A stretch of 7,292 bases of DNA from Actinomycetota bacterium (GCA_016210805.1 JACQTL010000296.1:1-7292); one strand, 5' to 3'. Positions 1-5,635 are shown, numbered from the stretch's first letter. The notes: generated by a model from the letters alone, not told the origin. Numbers and translations are program-made.

Positions 1-24
1 GGCTGGGGCTGGGGCTGGGGCTGG
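1..24. repeat. Hexanucleotide tandem repeat encoding a Pro-Gln tract
   Basis: Four exact copies of GGCTGG on the plus strand (CCAGCC on the coding strand) run to the window edge. They lie inside dnaX in frame and encode alternating Gln-Pro, in the expected place for the flexible linker after the collar domain. The six-base unit keeps the frame if the copy number changes. The array may continue outside the window. Confidence 0.85.
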
Positions 25-1211
25 GACCTGGGGTCGACGGCACGCTCCTCCACGCCGGCCAGGCGCTCCAGCCGCTCGAGCCGGGAGACGAGAGCGTGCG
101 GCTGGGGATCGGCCTCCGGCATCGTGGCCCGGACCAGGGCCAGCTCCAGGGTGAGCCGGGGGGAGGTCGTCCACCGCATGTCCGTCTGGGCGGCCAGCAA
201 GAGCGAGATGACCCTGGAGATCTCGGGCGCCGAGAACTTGGCCGACTGGGTCCGCAGCCGTTCGTACTCGTCGGGGGTCACGTCGACCAGGTCGGCCTGG
301 CCGGGGGCGGTGTGGGCGAGCAGGAGGTTCCGGAAGTGGGCCAGCACCTCGGCGGCGACGTGCCGGAGGTCCTGGCCCTCCTGGACCAGCCGGTCGACCA
401 CCTGGAAGACCGCCGTGGCGTCGCCCACCGCGACGGCGTCGGCGAGCTCCTGCTGGACGGCCGTCCGGCCCGATCCCAGGAGCGCGGAGAGGACCGCCTC
501 GTCGACCTCGGCGCCTCCCAGGACCGAGGCCTGGTCCAGCAGGGAGAGCGCGTCGCGGAAGGAGCCCTCGGACTGCCTGGCGATGGCCTGCGCGGCGGCC
601 GGGGCCAGGGTGACCCCCTCCTCCTTGGCCACCCTCTCCAGATGCTGGGCCACCAGGTCGGCCGATCCGCGCCGGAAGTCGAACCGCTGGCACCGGCCCA
701 CGATCGTGGCCGGCATCTTGTGGGGCTCCGTCGTGGCCAGGACGAAGCGGACCCCCGCGGGCGGCTCCTCGAACACCTTGAGCAGGGCGTCGAACGCCTC
801 GCGGGACAGGCGCTGCGCCTCGTCGATGATGTAGACCTTCTCCCGGCCCATGGCCGGCGCCGTGGGGGCCCGTTCCCGGAGCTCGCGGGCGTCGTCGACC
901 CCGCCGTGGGAGGCGGCGTCGATCTCGACGACGTCGAGGTGCGAGCCCTCCCGGATCCGGACGCACTGCTCGCAGATCCCGCAGGGCTCGGGGGTGGGGC
1001 CCTGCTCGCAGTTCACCATCTTGGCCAGGATCCGCGCCGTCGAGGTCTTCCCCGTGCCCCGGGGGCCGCAGAACAGGAACGCGTGGGCCAGGCGCCCCTC
1101 CTTCACCGCGCCGACCAGCGCCCGGACGACGTGCTCCTGGCCCAGGACCTCGGCGGGGCCCTGGGGGCGGTACTTGCGGTAGAGCGACTGGTACTGCTTC
1201 TCTTCGGCCAC
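1..1211 (-). CDS. dnaX: DNA polymerase III subunit gamma/tau, N-terminal 403 codons (partial at left edge)
   Basis: This is the clamp-loader ATPase subunit that loads the sliding clamp at the replication fork. The translation opens with the family's SLYRKYRP signature. It then shows Walker A GPRGTGKT (about residues 49-56), a four-cysteine zinc module (C68, C77, C80, C83), Walker B VYIIDEAQ (126-133), the arginine-finger segment GRCQRFDFRR (172-181) and the sensor-2 stretch SEGSFRDALSLLDQ. The helical collar domain follows, and the reading frame ends in a Pro-Gln tract at the window edge, so the tau-type C-terminus is missing. The SRC motif reads GRC, with the arginine kept. I chose the GTG at 1211 because a GGAGG lies 8 nt upstream; a GTG two codons earlier (1217) leaves only 2 nt. 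ffs lies directly upstream, a common arrangement. No frameshift slippery site is seen in the part present. Family assignment is certain; only the exact start is open. Confidence 0.97.
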   Translation of the reverse strand, partial: MAEEKQYQSLYRKYRPQGPAEVLGQEHVVRALVGAVKEGRLAHAFLFCGPRGTGKTSTARILAKMVNCEQGPTPEPCGICEQCVRIREGSHLDVVEIDAASHGGVDDARELRERAPTAPAMGREKVYIIDEAQRLSREAFDALLKVFEEPPAGVRFVLATTEPHKMPATIVGRCQRFDFRRGSADLVAQHLERVAKEEGVTLAPAAAQAIARQSEGSFRDALSLLDQASVLGGAEVDEAVLSALLGSGRTAVQQELADAVAVGDATAVFQVVDRLVQEGQDLRHVAAEVLAHFRNLLLAHTAPGQADLVDVTPDEYERLRTQSAKFSAPEISRVISLLLAAQTDMRWTTSPRLTLELALVRATMPEADPQPHALVSRLERLERLAGVEERAVDPRSQPQPQPQ

Positions 1212-1219
1212 GCTCACGC

Positions 1220-1224
1220 CCTCC
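1220..1224 (-). promoter_or_regulatory. Ribosome binding site of dnaX that decides its start
   Basis: GGAGG on the minus strand. It is 8 nt from the GTG at 1211 and only 2 nt from the GTG at 1217, so it favours the downstream codon. An ATG slightly further upstream is out of frame and meets a TGA at once. Confidence 0.6.
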
Positions 1225-1287
1225 GGGGGCCCATCCTGGCCGGTCCGGCCGTGCCGGGCCCCGGCAGCTCCTGGGGAAGGCTGTCAG

Positions 1288-1293
1288 ATAGTA
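1288..1293 (-). promoter_or_regulatory. Possible -10 element upstream of dnaX
   Basis: TACTAT on the minus strand, 4 of 6 matches to TATAAT, about 75 nt upstream of the dnaX start in an otherwise GC-rich leader. No convincing -35 box is seen. dnaX might instead be read through from ffs. Confidence 0.2.
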
Positions 1294-1306
1294 GGTGGCC
1301 GTGCAC

Positions 1307-1325
1307 CCGCCGTTGACCGCGGCGG
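1307..1325 (-). terminator. Hairpin downstream of ffs, possible terminator or attenuator
   Basis: A perfect 6-bp inverted repeat, CCGCCG and CGGCGG, with a 7-nt loop. It lies about 30 nt past the 3' end of the SRP RNA and ahead of dnaX. There is no run of T after it, so it is not a classical intrinsic terminator. It could be a factor-dependent stop, an RNA-end stabiliser, or chance in GC-rich DNA. Confidence 0.3.
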
Positions 1326-1352
1326 ACTCGAGCGCTGTCCCGGCCGGTTGCT

Positions 1353-1453
1353 CCGGTCAGGCGTCCCTGCGGCACCCGCCATCGCCCGCTTACCGCTGCT
1401 TCCTTCCGGACCTGACGGGGTTCGCAGGTTGGCGTCGCGCAGGACCCGACCAT
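1353..1453 (-). ncRNA. ffs: Small bacterial signal recognition particle RNA (4.5S type)
   Basis: The minus strand carries the near-universal SRP core at 1395-1416: GTCAGGTCCGGAAGG followed by AAGCAGC, which forms the GGAA-capped apical hairpin and the asymmetric loop bound by Ffh. The flanks pair to close a long helix: GGTC at 1448-1451 with GACC at 1355-1358, then GTCCTGC with GCAGGGAC (one bulge). This gives an RNA of about 97-101 nt, the usual size for the Alu-less form. It acts with Ffh and FtsY in cotranslational delivery of membrane and secreted proteins. It lies on the same strand upstream of dnaX, as in many bacteria. The ends are set from pairing and are good to a few bases. Confidence 0.95.
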
Positions 1454-1497
1454 CATCGCTCCGTACCGGGGGCTTCCTCGGGCCCGTCGAGCCGCGG

Positions 1498-1515
1498 GCG
1501 GGGATTCGGCCCCGC
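1498..1515. other. Small inverted repeat in the ffs / transporter spacer
   Basis: GCGGGG and CCCCGC form a 6-bp stem around a 6-nt AT-containing loop, about 45 nt upstream of ffs on the minus strand and 170 nt upstream of the first transporter on the plus strand. No T run follows on either side. Its role is unknown and it may be chance. Confidence 0.25.
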
Positions 1516-1576
1516 TCGAGCGGATTGCGGGTACAGGGCACCGCTAGCTCCCCGCCTAGCACGGCCACCGGCGCCA

Positions 1577-1583
1577 AGTATAC
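1577..1583. promoter_or_regulatory. TATA-like element in the divergent spacer between ffs and the transporter operon
   Basis: The most AT-rich short stretch in the 230-nt spacer (1454-1683). It reads TATACT on the minus strand (5 of 6 to the -10 consensus) and TATACC on the plus strand, so it could serve either direction. The minus direction would give an ffs precursor with about a 120-nt leader; the plus direction would give a leader of roughly 95 nt for the transporter operon. No good -35 hexamer is seen at 16-18 nt on either side. A second weak candidate for the plus direction is TATCCT at 1638-1643. The rest of this spacer holds nothing I recognise. Confidence 0.3.
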
Positions 1584-1683
1584 CCGCGAGGTCCGACAGC
1601 CCTCTGGGGGCGGGGAGGCCGGTCGCCCGAGCGGCCGTATCCTTGGCGGGCCCGGGGACCCGAGACGAGGAGAGGAGGCGGGG

Positions 1684-2880
1684 GTGGCGGTTCGCACGAG
1701 GGAACGGCTCCTCACGCCGCCCTTCCTGCTGATCGGCCTCTCGGCGCTCGCGTACTTCGCCGCCGACGGGGTGCTCATCCCCACGGTCCCGGTCTACGTC
1801 GAGGGGCCGCTCCGAGGCGGCGACGTGGCCGTCGGGATCTCCGTCGGCGCGTTCAGCCTCTCGGCCCTGGTGCTCCGGCCGTTCGCCGGGCGCGTCTCGG
1901 ACAAAAGGGGCCGGCGCCCGCTGATGCTGATGGGAGCCGCGCTGGTGGCGGTGTCGGTCCTGGGGTACCTCGCCGCGGGCTCGCTCCCGGTCCTGGTGGC
2001 CGCCCGCCTGGTCACCGGCGTGGGGGAGGCCTTCTTCTTCGTGGGGAGCGCCACCGCCGTCGCGGACCTGGCCCCGCCGGACCGCCGGGGCGAGGCCGTG
2101 AGCCTGTTCTCGCTCTCGCTGTACGTCGGGATCGGGATCGGGCCGCTTGTCGGAGAGGCCGTGCTCGGCGCGGCCGGGTTCGACGCCGTGTGGCTGGTCT
2201 CCGCGGGGCTCGCCGCCCTGGCCGTGGCCCTCGCCATCGGGGTCCCCGAGACCCGCCCGCCCGGCGATCGGGAAGGCCCGCCGCCGAAGCTGATCCACCC
2301 GGCCGCCGTGCTCCCCGGGCTGGTCATCCTGGCCTGCGTCAGCGCGATGTCGGGGTTCTTCGCGTTCCTGCCCCTCTACGCGCCGCAGGTCGGGCTGAGC
2401 GGGTCCCGGTTCGTGTTCCTGACCTACGCCGCCGTGGTCGTGCTGATCCGGAGCTTCGGCGCCCGGATCCCCGACCTCCTGGGGGCCCGCCGGGCCGGGC
2501 GGCTCGCCCTGGCCGGGTTCACGGTGGGGCTCGCGGTGCTGGGCACCTGGCGAGCGCCGGCCGGGGTGTTCGTGGGGACCGTCGTCTCGGCCGCCGGCGG
2601 GGCCCTGGCCTTCCCCGCGCTGATGTCCCTCGCGGTCTCGGGTGCGGCGCCGTCGGATCGGGGCGCCGCCATGGGGACGTTCACGGCCTTCGTGGACCTC
2701 GGGTTCGGGGTCGGGCCCGTGGCCCTCGGGGTCGTGGCGGCGACCTGGGACTACGGGAGCTCCTTCCTGGCCGCCGCGGCGATCACCGGGACCGGCCTGG
2801 TGGCCCTGCAGGCCCGGCGCCGGCGGGACGTCGGGATCGACCTGGCCGCCCCTCCCGCGCCCACCGTCGAGGCCCCGTGA
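1684..2880 (+). CDS. Major facilitator superfamily transporter, first of a tandem pair
   Basis: A 398-residue inner-membrane carrier with about 12 hydrophobic segments in two halves. The N-half covers roughly residues 12-187, a short charged cytoplasmic linker 188-205, and the C-half 206-376. The MFS motif A lies in the loop between TM2 and TM3 (GRVSDKRGRR, 69-78). Its pseudo-symmetric counterpart, GARIPDLLGARR (259-270), lies between TM8 and TM9. Residues GIGIGPLVGE (149-158) resemble the TM5 motif of drug/H+ antiporters. Export driven by protons is therefore plausible, but the substrate cannot be read from sequence. The frame stays open far upstream, but hydrophobic character begins only at the GTG used here, which has GGAGG 5 nt before it. 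The stop overlaps the start of the next, clearly paralogous transporter, so the two are co-translated. Function beyond MFS is unassigned. Confidence 0.93.
   Translation: MAVRTRERLLTPPFLLIGLSALAYFAADGVLIPTVPVYVEGPLRGGDVAVGISVGAFSLSALVLRPFAGRVSDKRGRRPLMLMGAALVAVSVLGYLAAGSLPVLVAARLVTGVGEAFFFVGSATAVADLAPPDRRGEAVSLFSLSLYVGIGIGPLVGEAVLGAAGFDAVWLVSAGLAALAVALAIGVPETRPPGDREGPPPKLIHPAAVLPGLVILACVSAMSGFFAFLPLYAPQVGLSGSRFVFLTYAAVVVLIRSFGARIPDLLGARRAGRLALAGFTVGLAVLGTWRAPAGVFVGTVVSAAGGALAFPALMSLAVSGAAPSDRGAAMGTFTAFVDLGFGVGPVALGVVAATWDYGSSFLAAAAITGTGLVALQARRRRDVGIDLAAPPAPTVEAP
2461..2489 (+). repeat. 29-bp identical block shared by the two transporter genes, copy 1
   Basis: Identical base for base to 3657-3685. 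It encodes ARIPDLLGAR in the TM8-TM9 loop of both transporters. Because synonymous positions are conserved too, the match goes beyond protein constraint. Confidence 0.85.
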
Positions 2881-4025
2881 CGACGGCGACCGGGACCCGG
2901 CTCCTGACCCCGGCCTTCGCCCTGGTCGGGGCGGCCGCCCTGGCCCAGTTCACGGCGCTCGGCATGCTGGTCCCCACGCTGCCCCTCTACGTCGAGGGAC
3001 CCCTGTCCGGCGGCGACGTCTCCGTCGGCCTGGTCGTGGGGGCGTTCAGCCTGACCGCGCTGCTGGTCCGCCCCCTGGCCGCGCGCCTGGCCGAGAGGCG
3101 GGGACGGCGGGTCCCCATGCTGGCCGGAGCGGCCATCTTCGCCGCATCGGTGGCCGCGTACCAGGCCGTCGACGCGGTCTGGACCATCGTCCCGCTCCGG
3201 CTGGCCACGGGGGCCGGGCAGGCCCTGTTCTTCGTGGCCGCGGCGAGCGCCGTGATCGACCTGGCTCCCCCCCGGCGGAGGGGGGAGGCGATGAGCCTGT
3301 TCTCCCTCGCGCCCTACCTGGGCTTCGGGATCGGTCCCCTGGTCGGGGAGACCCTGGCCCGGGAGGTGGGCTTCGCCACCGCCTGGCTGGCCGCCGCCGG
3401 GGTGTCGGTGGGGGCCGGCCTCCTGGCCACCAGGGTCCCGGAGACGAGGTCGGAGGATCACCACGGCGACGGCGAGCCGGTCCCGCTCGTGCACCGGGGG
3501 GCCCTGGGCCCCGGAGCCGTGCTCCTCACGAGCGTCTGGGGAGCGGCCGGCTTCTTCGCGTTCGTCCCGCTGTACGCCGTCACGATCGGGCTCGGCGGGT
3601 CGCGGATGGTCTTCCTGGCCTACGCGGCCGTGGTGCTCCTGACCAGGAGCCTGGGAGCCCGGATCCCCGACCTCCTGGGGGCCCGGCGGACGGCCGGCCT
3701 GGCCATGATCGCCTCGAGCGCCGGCCTGGTCGTGGCCGGCGGCTGGGGGGGCGGGGCCGGGCTGTTCTCGGGGGCCGTGGTCTTCGCGGTGGGCCAGGGC
3801 CTGACCTTCCCGTCGCTGCTCAGCCTGGCCCTGGAGGGGACCCGGCCCCGGGAGCGCTCCGCGGTGGTGGCCACCTTCACCGCGTTCCTGGACCTCGGGT
3901 ACGGGCTCGGACCTCTCGCCCTGGGCGCCGTCTCGTCGGTCTCCAGCTACCAGGTCGGGTTCCTGGCCAGCGGATTGGTCTCGGCGCTCGGGCTCCTGAT
4001 CCTGTACTGGACCGTCCGCCGGTAG
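2877..4025 (+). CDS. Major facilitator superfamily transporter, second of a tandem pair
   Basis: A 382-residue membrane carrier aligning along its whole length with the preceding gene. Shared blocks include RLLTP (8-12), PLYVEGPL (36-43), VGAFSL (54-59), DLAPP (128-132), GIGPLVGE (151-158), FFAF (226-229) and GARIPDLLGARR (260-271). Roughly half of the positions look identical. Motif A is altered: ARLAERRGRR at 69-78, with Ala for the leading Gly and Glu for the conserved Asp. The linker (191-204) carries an acidic, His-containing stretch, SEDHHGDGE, absent from the first copy. Translation starts at a GTG that overlaps the upstream TGA as GTGA, with only a weak GAGG 4 nt before it, so translational coupling is likely. 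The HAD gene starts 10 nt after its stop. This looks like a local gene duplication followed by divergence; the substrate is unknown. Confidence 0.93.
   Translation: MTTATGTRLLTPAFALVGAAALAQFTALGMLVPTLPLYVEGPLSGGDVSVGLVVGAFSLTALLVRPLAARLAERRGRRVPMLAGAAIFAASVAAYQAVDAVWTIVPLRLATGAGQALFFVAAASAVIDLAPPRRRGEAMSLFSLAPYLGFGIGPLVGETLAREVGFATAWLAAAGVSVGAGLLATRVPETRSEDHHGDGEPVPLVHRGALGPGAVLLTSVWGAAGFFAFVPLYAVTIGLGGSRMVFLAYAAVVLLTRSLGARIPDLLGARRTAGLAMIASSAGLVVAGGWGGGAGLFSGAVVFAVGQGLTFPSLLSLALEGTRPRERSAVVATFTAFLDLGYGLGPLALGAVSSVSSYQVGFLASGLVSALGLLILYWTVRR
3657..3685 (+). repeat. 29-bp identical block shared by the two transporter genes, copy 2
   Basis: Second copy of the block at 2461-2489, in direct orientation 1196 bp downstream, inside the second transporter. 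Recombination between copies would fuse the genes; the 1196-bp spacing is not a multiple of three, yet each copy is read in its own gene's frame because the two genes are in different frames. Confidence 0.85.
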
Positions 4026-4035
4026 GCTTCCCGGG

Positions 4036-4740
4036 ATGCCCGGACGGATCGGGGCGGTGCTGATCGACTTCGACGGGACGGCGTGCCCGCACGACGTCTC
4101 GGAGGAGCTCCTGGAGGCGTTCGGCGAGCCGGGGTGGATCGCCTACGACGAGGCGGTCGACCGCGGCGAGATGGGGCTCCGGGAGGCCGCCCACCACCAA
4201 GCGGCGATGCTCCGGGGCTCCCGGGAGGAGATGCTGGCCCACGCCCTGGGCCGGTTCGGGCTGGACCCCACGTTCCCCCCGTTCGTCCGGTGGGCGGAGG
4301 GGGCCGGCCTCGAGCTCGCCATGGTGAGCGACGGGTTCGCCTTCTACCTCCGGCCGATGCTCGAGGCCGCCGGGGTCGGGCACCTCACGGTGATCACGAA
4401 CGAGATGGCGTTCGACGGCGGGCGGCCGGAGCTCCTCCACCCGAGCGGCCACCCCCTCTGCGTCGGGTGCGGCACGTGCAAGATGCTCGCCGCCCGCTCG
4501 TACCGGGAGCGGTTCGGCCGGGTGGCATTCGTGGGAGAGGGCCAGTCCGACCGGTACGGCGCGCTGTACTCCGACCTGGTGTTCGCCAAGGACCACCTGG
4601 TCACGCTGTGCGAGCGCGACGGCGTGCCCTACCTCGCCTGGGAGACCTTCGACGACGTCCGCCGGGGCATCGAGGCGGCCACCGATCCCCCGGCCCCCTT
4701 GGCCCCGCCCATCTGCCCCGGCTGGACCGACCCGGCGTAG
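4036..4740 (+). CDS. HAD-superfamily (subclass IB, MtnX-like) phosphatase
   Basis: A soluble 234-residue phosphohydrolase. Motif I is DFDGT (11-15), with D11 the expected nucleophile and D13 the acid/base. Motif II is the serine of VSDG (97-100). Motif III is probably K149, in the short segment CVGCGTCK (142-149). Motif IV is GEGQSDRY (167-174), with Glu where most relatives have GDG and with D172 kept. Residues 16-90 form the helical cap typical of subclass IB. The Cys-x2-Cys-x2-Cys-Lys segment recalls the CGxCK region of MtnX, the methionine-salvage phosphatase, but no other salvage gene is nearby, so I do not assign that substrate. The ATG start is 10 nt after the second transporter's stop, with no clear Shine-Dalgarno, so it is likely co-transcribed and coupled. 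The C-terminus ends in a proline-rich tail (218-234). Confidence 0.88.
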   Translation: MPGRIGAVLIDFDGTACPHDVSEELLEAFGEPGWIAYDEAVDRGEMGLREAAHHQAAMLRGSREEMLAHALGRFGLDPTFPPFVRWAEGAGLELAMVSDGFAFYLRPMLEAAGVGHLTVITNEMAFDGGRPELLHPSGHPLCVGCGTCKMLAARSYRERFGRVAFVGEGQSDRYGALYSDLVFAKDHLVTLCERDGVPYLAWETFDDVRRGIEAATDPPAPLAPPICPGWTDPA

Positions 4741-4742
4741 AG

Positions 4743-4762
4743 CGCCCGGCGCCGCTCGGGCG
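4743..4762. terminator. Hairpin between the convergent HAD and tRNA-Ser genes
   Basis: CGCCCG and CGGGCG form a 6-bp stem with an 8-nt loop, starting 3 nt after the HAD stop codon. Two convergent transcription units meet here, so a bidirectional stop is expected. There is no T run on either side, so it is at best a weak or factor-dependent terminator. Confidence 0.35.
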
Positions 4763-4794
4763 ACGGAGCCGGGCCGGGCCGGGGCGCGGATCGG

Positions 4795-4881
4795 CGGTGG
4801 CCGAGGGATTCGAACCCTCGAGGGGGTTGCCCCCCTACACGCTCTCCAGGCGTGCCCCTTAGTCCGCTCGGGCAGGCCACC
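4795..4881 (-). tRNA. tRNA-Ser, anticodon GGA
   Basis: An 87-nt class II tRNA that folds completely. The acceptor GGTGGCC pairs with GGCCACC, the D-arm has a CCC/GGG stem, and the anticodon arm is CACGC-CTGGAGA-GCGTG. The long variable arm has a GGGGG/CCCCC stem, and the T-arm is GAGGG-TTCGAAT-CCCTC. The discriminator is G. Anticodon GGA reads UCC and UCU serine codons. The 3' end is followed by CCG, so CCA is not encoded and must be added by the nucleotidyltransferase. It lies downstream of tRNA-Ser(CGA) on the same strand but has its own -10-like box. Confidence 0.96.
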
Positions 4882-4888
4882 GTGCAGG

Positions 4889-4894
4889 ATTCTA
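4889..4894 (-). promoter_or_regulatory. Probable -10 box for tRNA-Ser(GGA)
   Basis: TAGAAT, 5 of 6 matches to TATAAT, ends 7 nt before the first base of the mature tRNA. Transcription would start at or next to its 5' end. No clear -35 box is seen. In such GC-rich DNA an AT-rich hexamer at this exact distance is suggestive. Confidence 0.45.
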
Positions 4895-4949
4895 CGGGAG
4901 GGTTCGCGGCGCCGGCCGGGCGCCGGGCCCGGCCGCGGACGGTGGATGG

Positions 4950-5038
4950 CGGAGGCGGCGTGATTCGAACACGCGAGAGGCGGTCAAGCCCCTAACCGCT
5001 TTCGAGGCGGTCCCGTTCGTCCACTCCGGCACGCCTCC
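4950..5038 (-). tRNA. tRNA-Ser, anticodon CGA
   Basis: An 89-nt class II tRNA. The acceptor GGAGGCG pairs with CGCCTCC, the D-arm has a CCG/CGG stem, and the anticodon arm is ACCGC-CTCGAAA-GCGGT. The variable arm has a 6-bp stem (AGGGGC with GCCTCT, one wobble), and the T-arm is GCGTG-TTCGAAT-CACGC. The discriminator is G. Anticodon CGA reads the UCG serine codon, which is common in this GC-rich genome. CCA is encoded directly after the discriminator (4947-4949), unlike the neighbouring tRNA-Ser. Confidence 0.96.
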
Positions 5039-5044
5039 GCAGCG

Positions 5045-5053
5045 ATGATAGCA
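5045..5053 (-). promoter_or_regulatory. Extended -10 promoter element for tRNA-Ser(CGA)
   Basis: The minus strand reads TGCTATCAT: a TG-n extension followed by TATCAT (5 of 6 to the consensus). It ends 6 nt before the mature tRNA 5' end, so transcription should start at the tRNA. The extended element may make up for the lack of a visible -35 box. The tRNA thus need not depend on read-through from tadA. Confidence 0.5.
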
Positions 5054-5098
5054 ACGGCGGGCGGCCGCTCCCGGCAGGCTCCCACCCCCGCCGGCCGG

Positions 5099-5560
5099 TC
5101 AGCGGCGATCGCGGAAGAACGCCCTGAGGAGCTCCCCGCACTCCTCCTCCAGGATCCCCCCCACCAGGGCCGGGCGGTGGTTCAGCCGCGGGTCGGCCAG
5201 GAGGTTCCCCAGGGACCCCGCGAACCCAGCCTTGGGGTCGGGGGCGCCGAACACGACCCGGTCGACCCGCGCGAGCACGAGAGCCCCCGCGCACATGGCG
5301 CAGGGCTCGAGGGTGACGTGGACCTCGCAGCCCTCCAGTCGCCAGTTGCCGGCCCGGCCGGCCGCGGCCCGGAGGGCCAGGATCTCCGCGTGGGCGGTGG
5401 GATCCCCGAGCCGCTCCCGCTGGTTGCCCTCCCGGGCCAGCACCTCGCCTCCCCGGGAGACGACGGCCCCGATGGGGACGTCTCCCCACTCCAGGCACCG
5501 CCTGGCCTCCTCCACGGCCAGTCCCATCAGCCGCTCGTCGCGACCCCCCCGGTCCTGCAC
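5099..5560 (-). CDS. tadA: tRNA adenosine(34) deaminase
   Basis: A 153-residue zinc deaminase that converts A34 of tRNA-Arg(ACG) to inosine so that it can read CGU, CGC and CGA. The signature residues are present: HAE (H57 and catalytic E59) and PCAMC (zinc ligands C87 and C90). The core also matches family blocks DVPIGAVV (27-34), GDPTAHAEI (52-60), LEPCAMCAGA (84-93), AGSLGNLL (114-121), the NHRP loop (127-130) and the C-terminal helix GILEEECGELLRAFFRDRR. The frame is open further upstream, but similarity to the family starts near residue 8, and the GTG used here gives a typical length. It has no strong Shine-Dalgarno. Downstream on the same strand are two tRNA-Ser genes; divergent upstream is the RTX gene. 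TadA and the broader cytidine-deaminase family are distinguished here by the whole-length match. Confidence 0.94.
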   Translation of the reverse strand: MQDRGGRDERLMGLAVEEARRCLEWGDVPIGAVVSRGGEVLAREGNQRERLGDPTAHAEILALRAAAGRAGNWRLEGCEVHVTLEPCAMCAGALVLARVDRVVFGAPDPKAGFAGSLGNLLADPRLNHRPALVGGILEEECGELLRAFFRDRR

Positions 5561-5568
5561 CGCCCCAC

Positions 5569-5574
5569 GATAGA
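5569..5574 (-). promoter_or_regulatory. Possible -10 box giving a near-leaderless tadA mRNA
   Basis: TATCGT (4 of 6 to the consensus) lies 8 nt upstream of the chosen GTG start of tadA. Transcription from it would begin at or very near the start codon. That fits the lack of a good ribosome binding site and the frequent leaderless mRNAs of Actinomycetota. No -35 box is recognised. Confidence 0.25.
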
Positions 5575-5629
5575 TCGGCCGCCACGGTCGGATCGGAGGG
5601 ATCCGCTTCCCCCCGGGGTCAGGTTCATC

Positions 5630-5635
5630 TAGGGT
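5630..5635 (+). promoter_or_regulatory. Weak -10 candidate for the RTX gene
   Basis: TAGGGT on the plus strand, about 57 nt upstream of the RTX start. It fits the loose TAnnnT pattern tolerated in high-GC actinobacteria, but no -35 box is seen. Nothing else stands out in the 131-nt divergent spacer between tadA and the RTX gene. Confidence 0.2.

Noticed and set aside
96..1316. A 406-codon open frame on the plus strand opposite dnaX
   Set aside because: Its translation is low-complexity Gly/Arg/Leu-rich with no domain, while the minus strand encodes an unmistakable DnaX with all motifs. It is an effect of high GC.
1348..1683. N-terminal extension of the first transporter through the SRP RNA region
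   Set aside because: The frame is open by chance, but the extension crosses ffs on the other strand, is Arg/Pro/Gly-rich, and the GTG at 1684 has a ribosome site and starts the hydrophobic protein.
2642..4063. A 473-codon plus-strand frame overlapping the second transporter
   Set aside because: Arg/Pro/Gly-rich shadow of the transporter gene in another frame; no family features.
4036..4740. Specific assignment of the HAD gene as methionine-salvage phosphatase MtnX
   Set aside because: The fold and Cys-Lys segment are similar, but no other salvage gene is nearby and motif IV differs; a substrate cannot be claimed.
4909..4935. GC-rich palindromes (GGCGCC, CCGGCC type) between the two tRNA genes as a terminator
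   Set aside because: Such palindromes are frequent in DNA of this composition, and no T run follows on the transcribed strand.
4795..5038. Attachment site of an integrated element at the tRNA-Ser genes
   Set aside because: I see no integrase gene and no second copy of a tRNA 3' end in the window.
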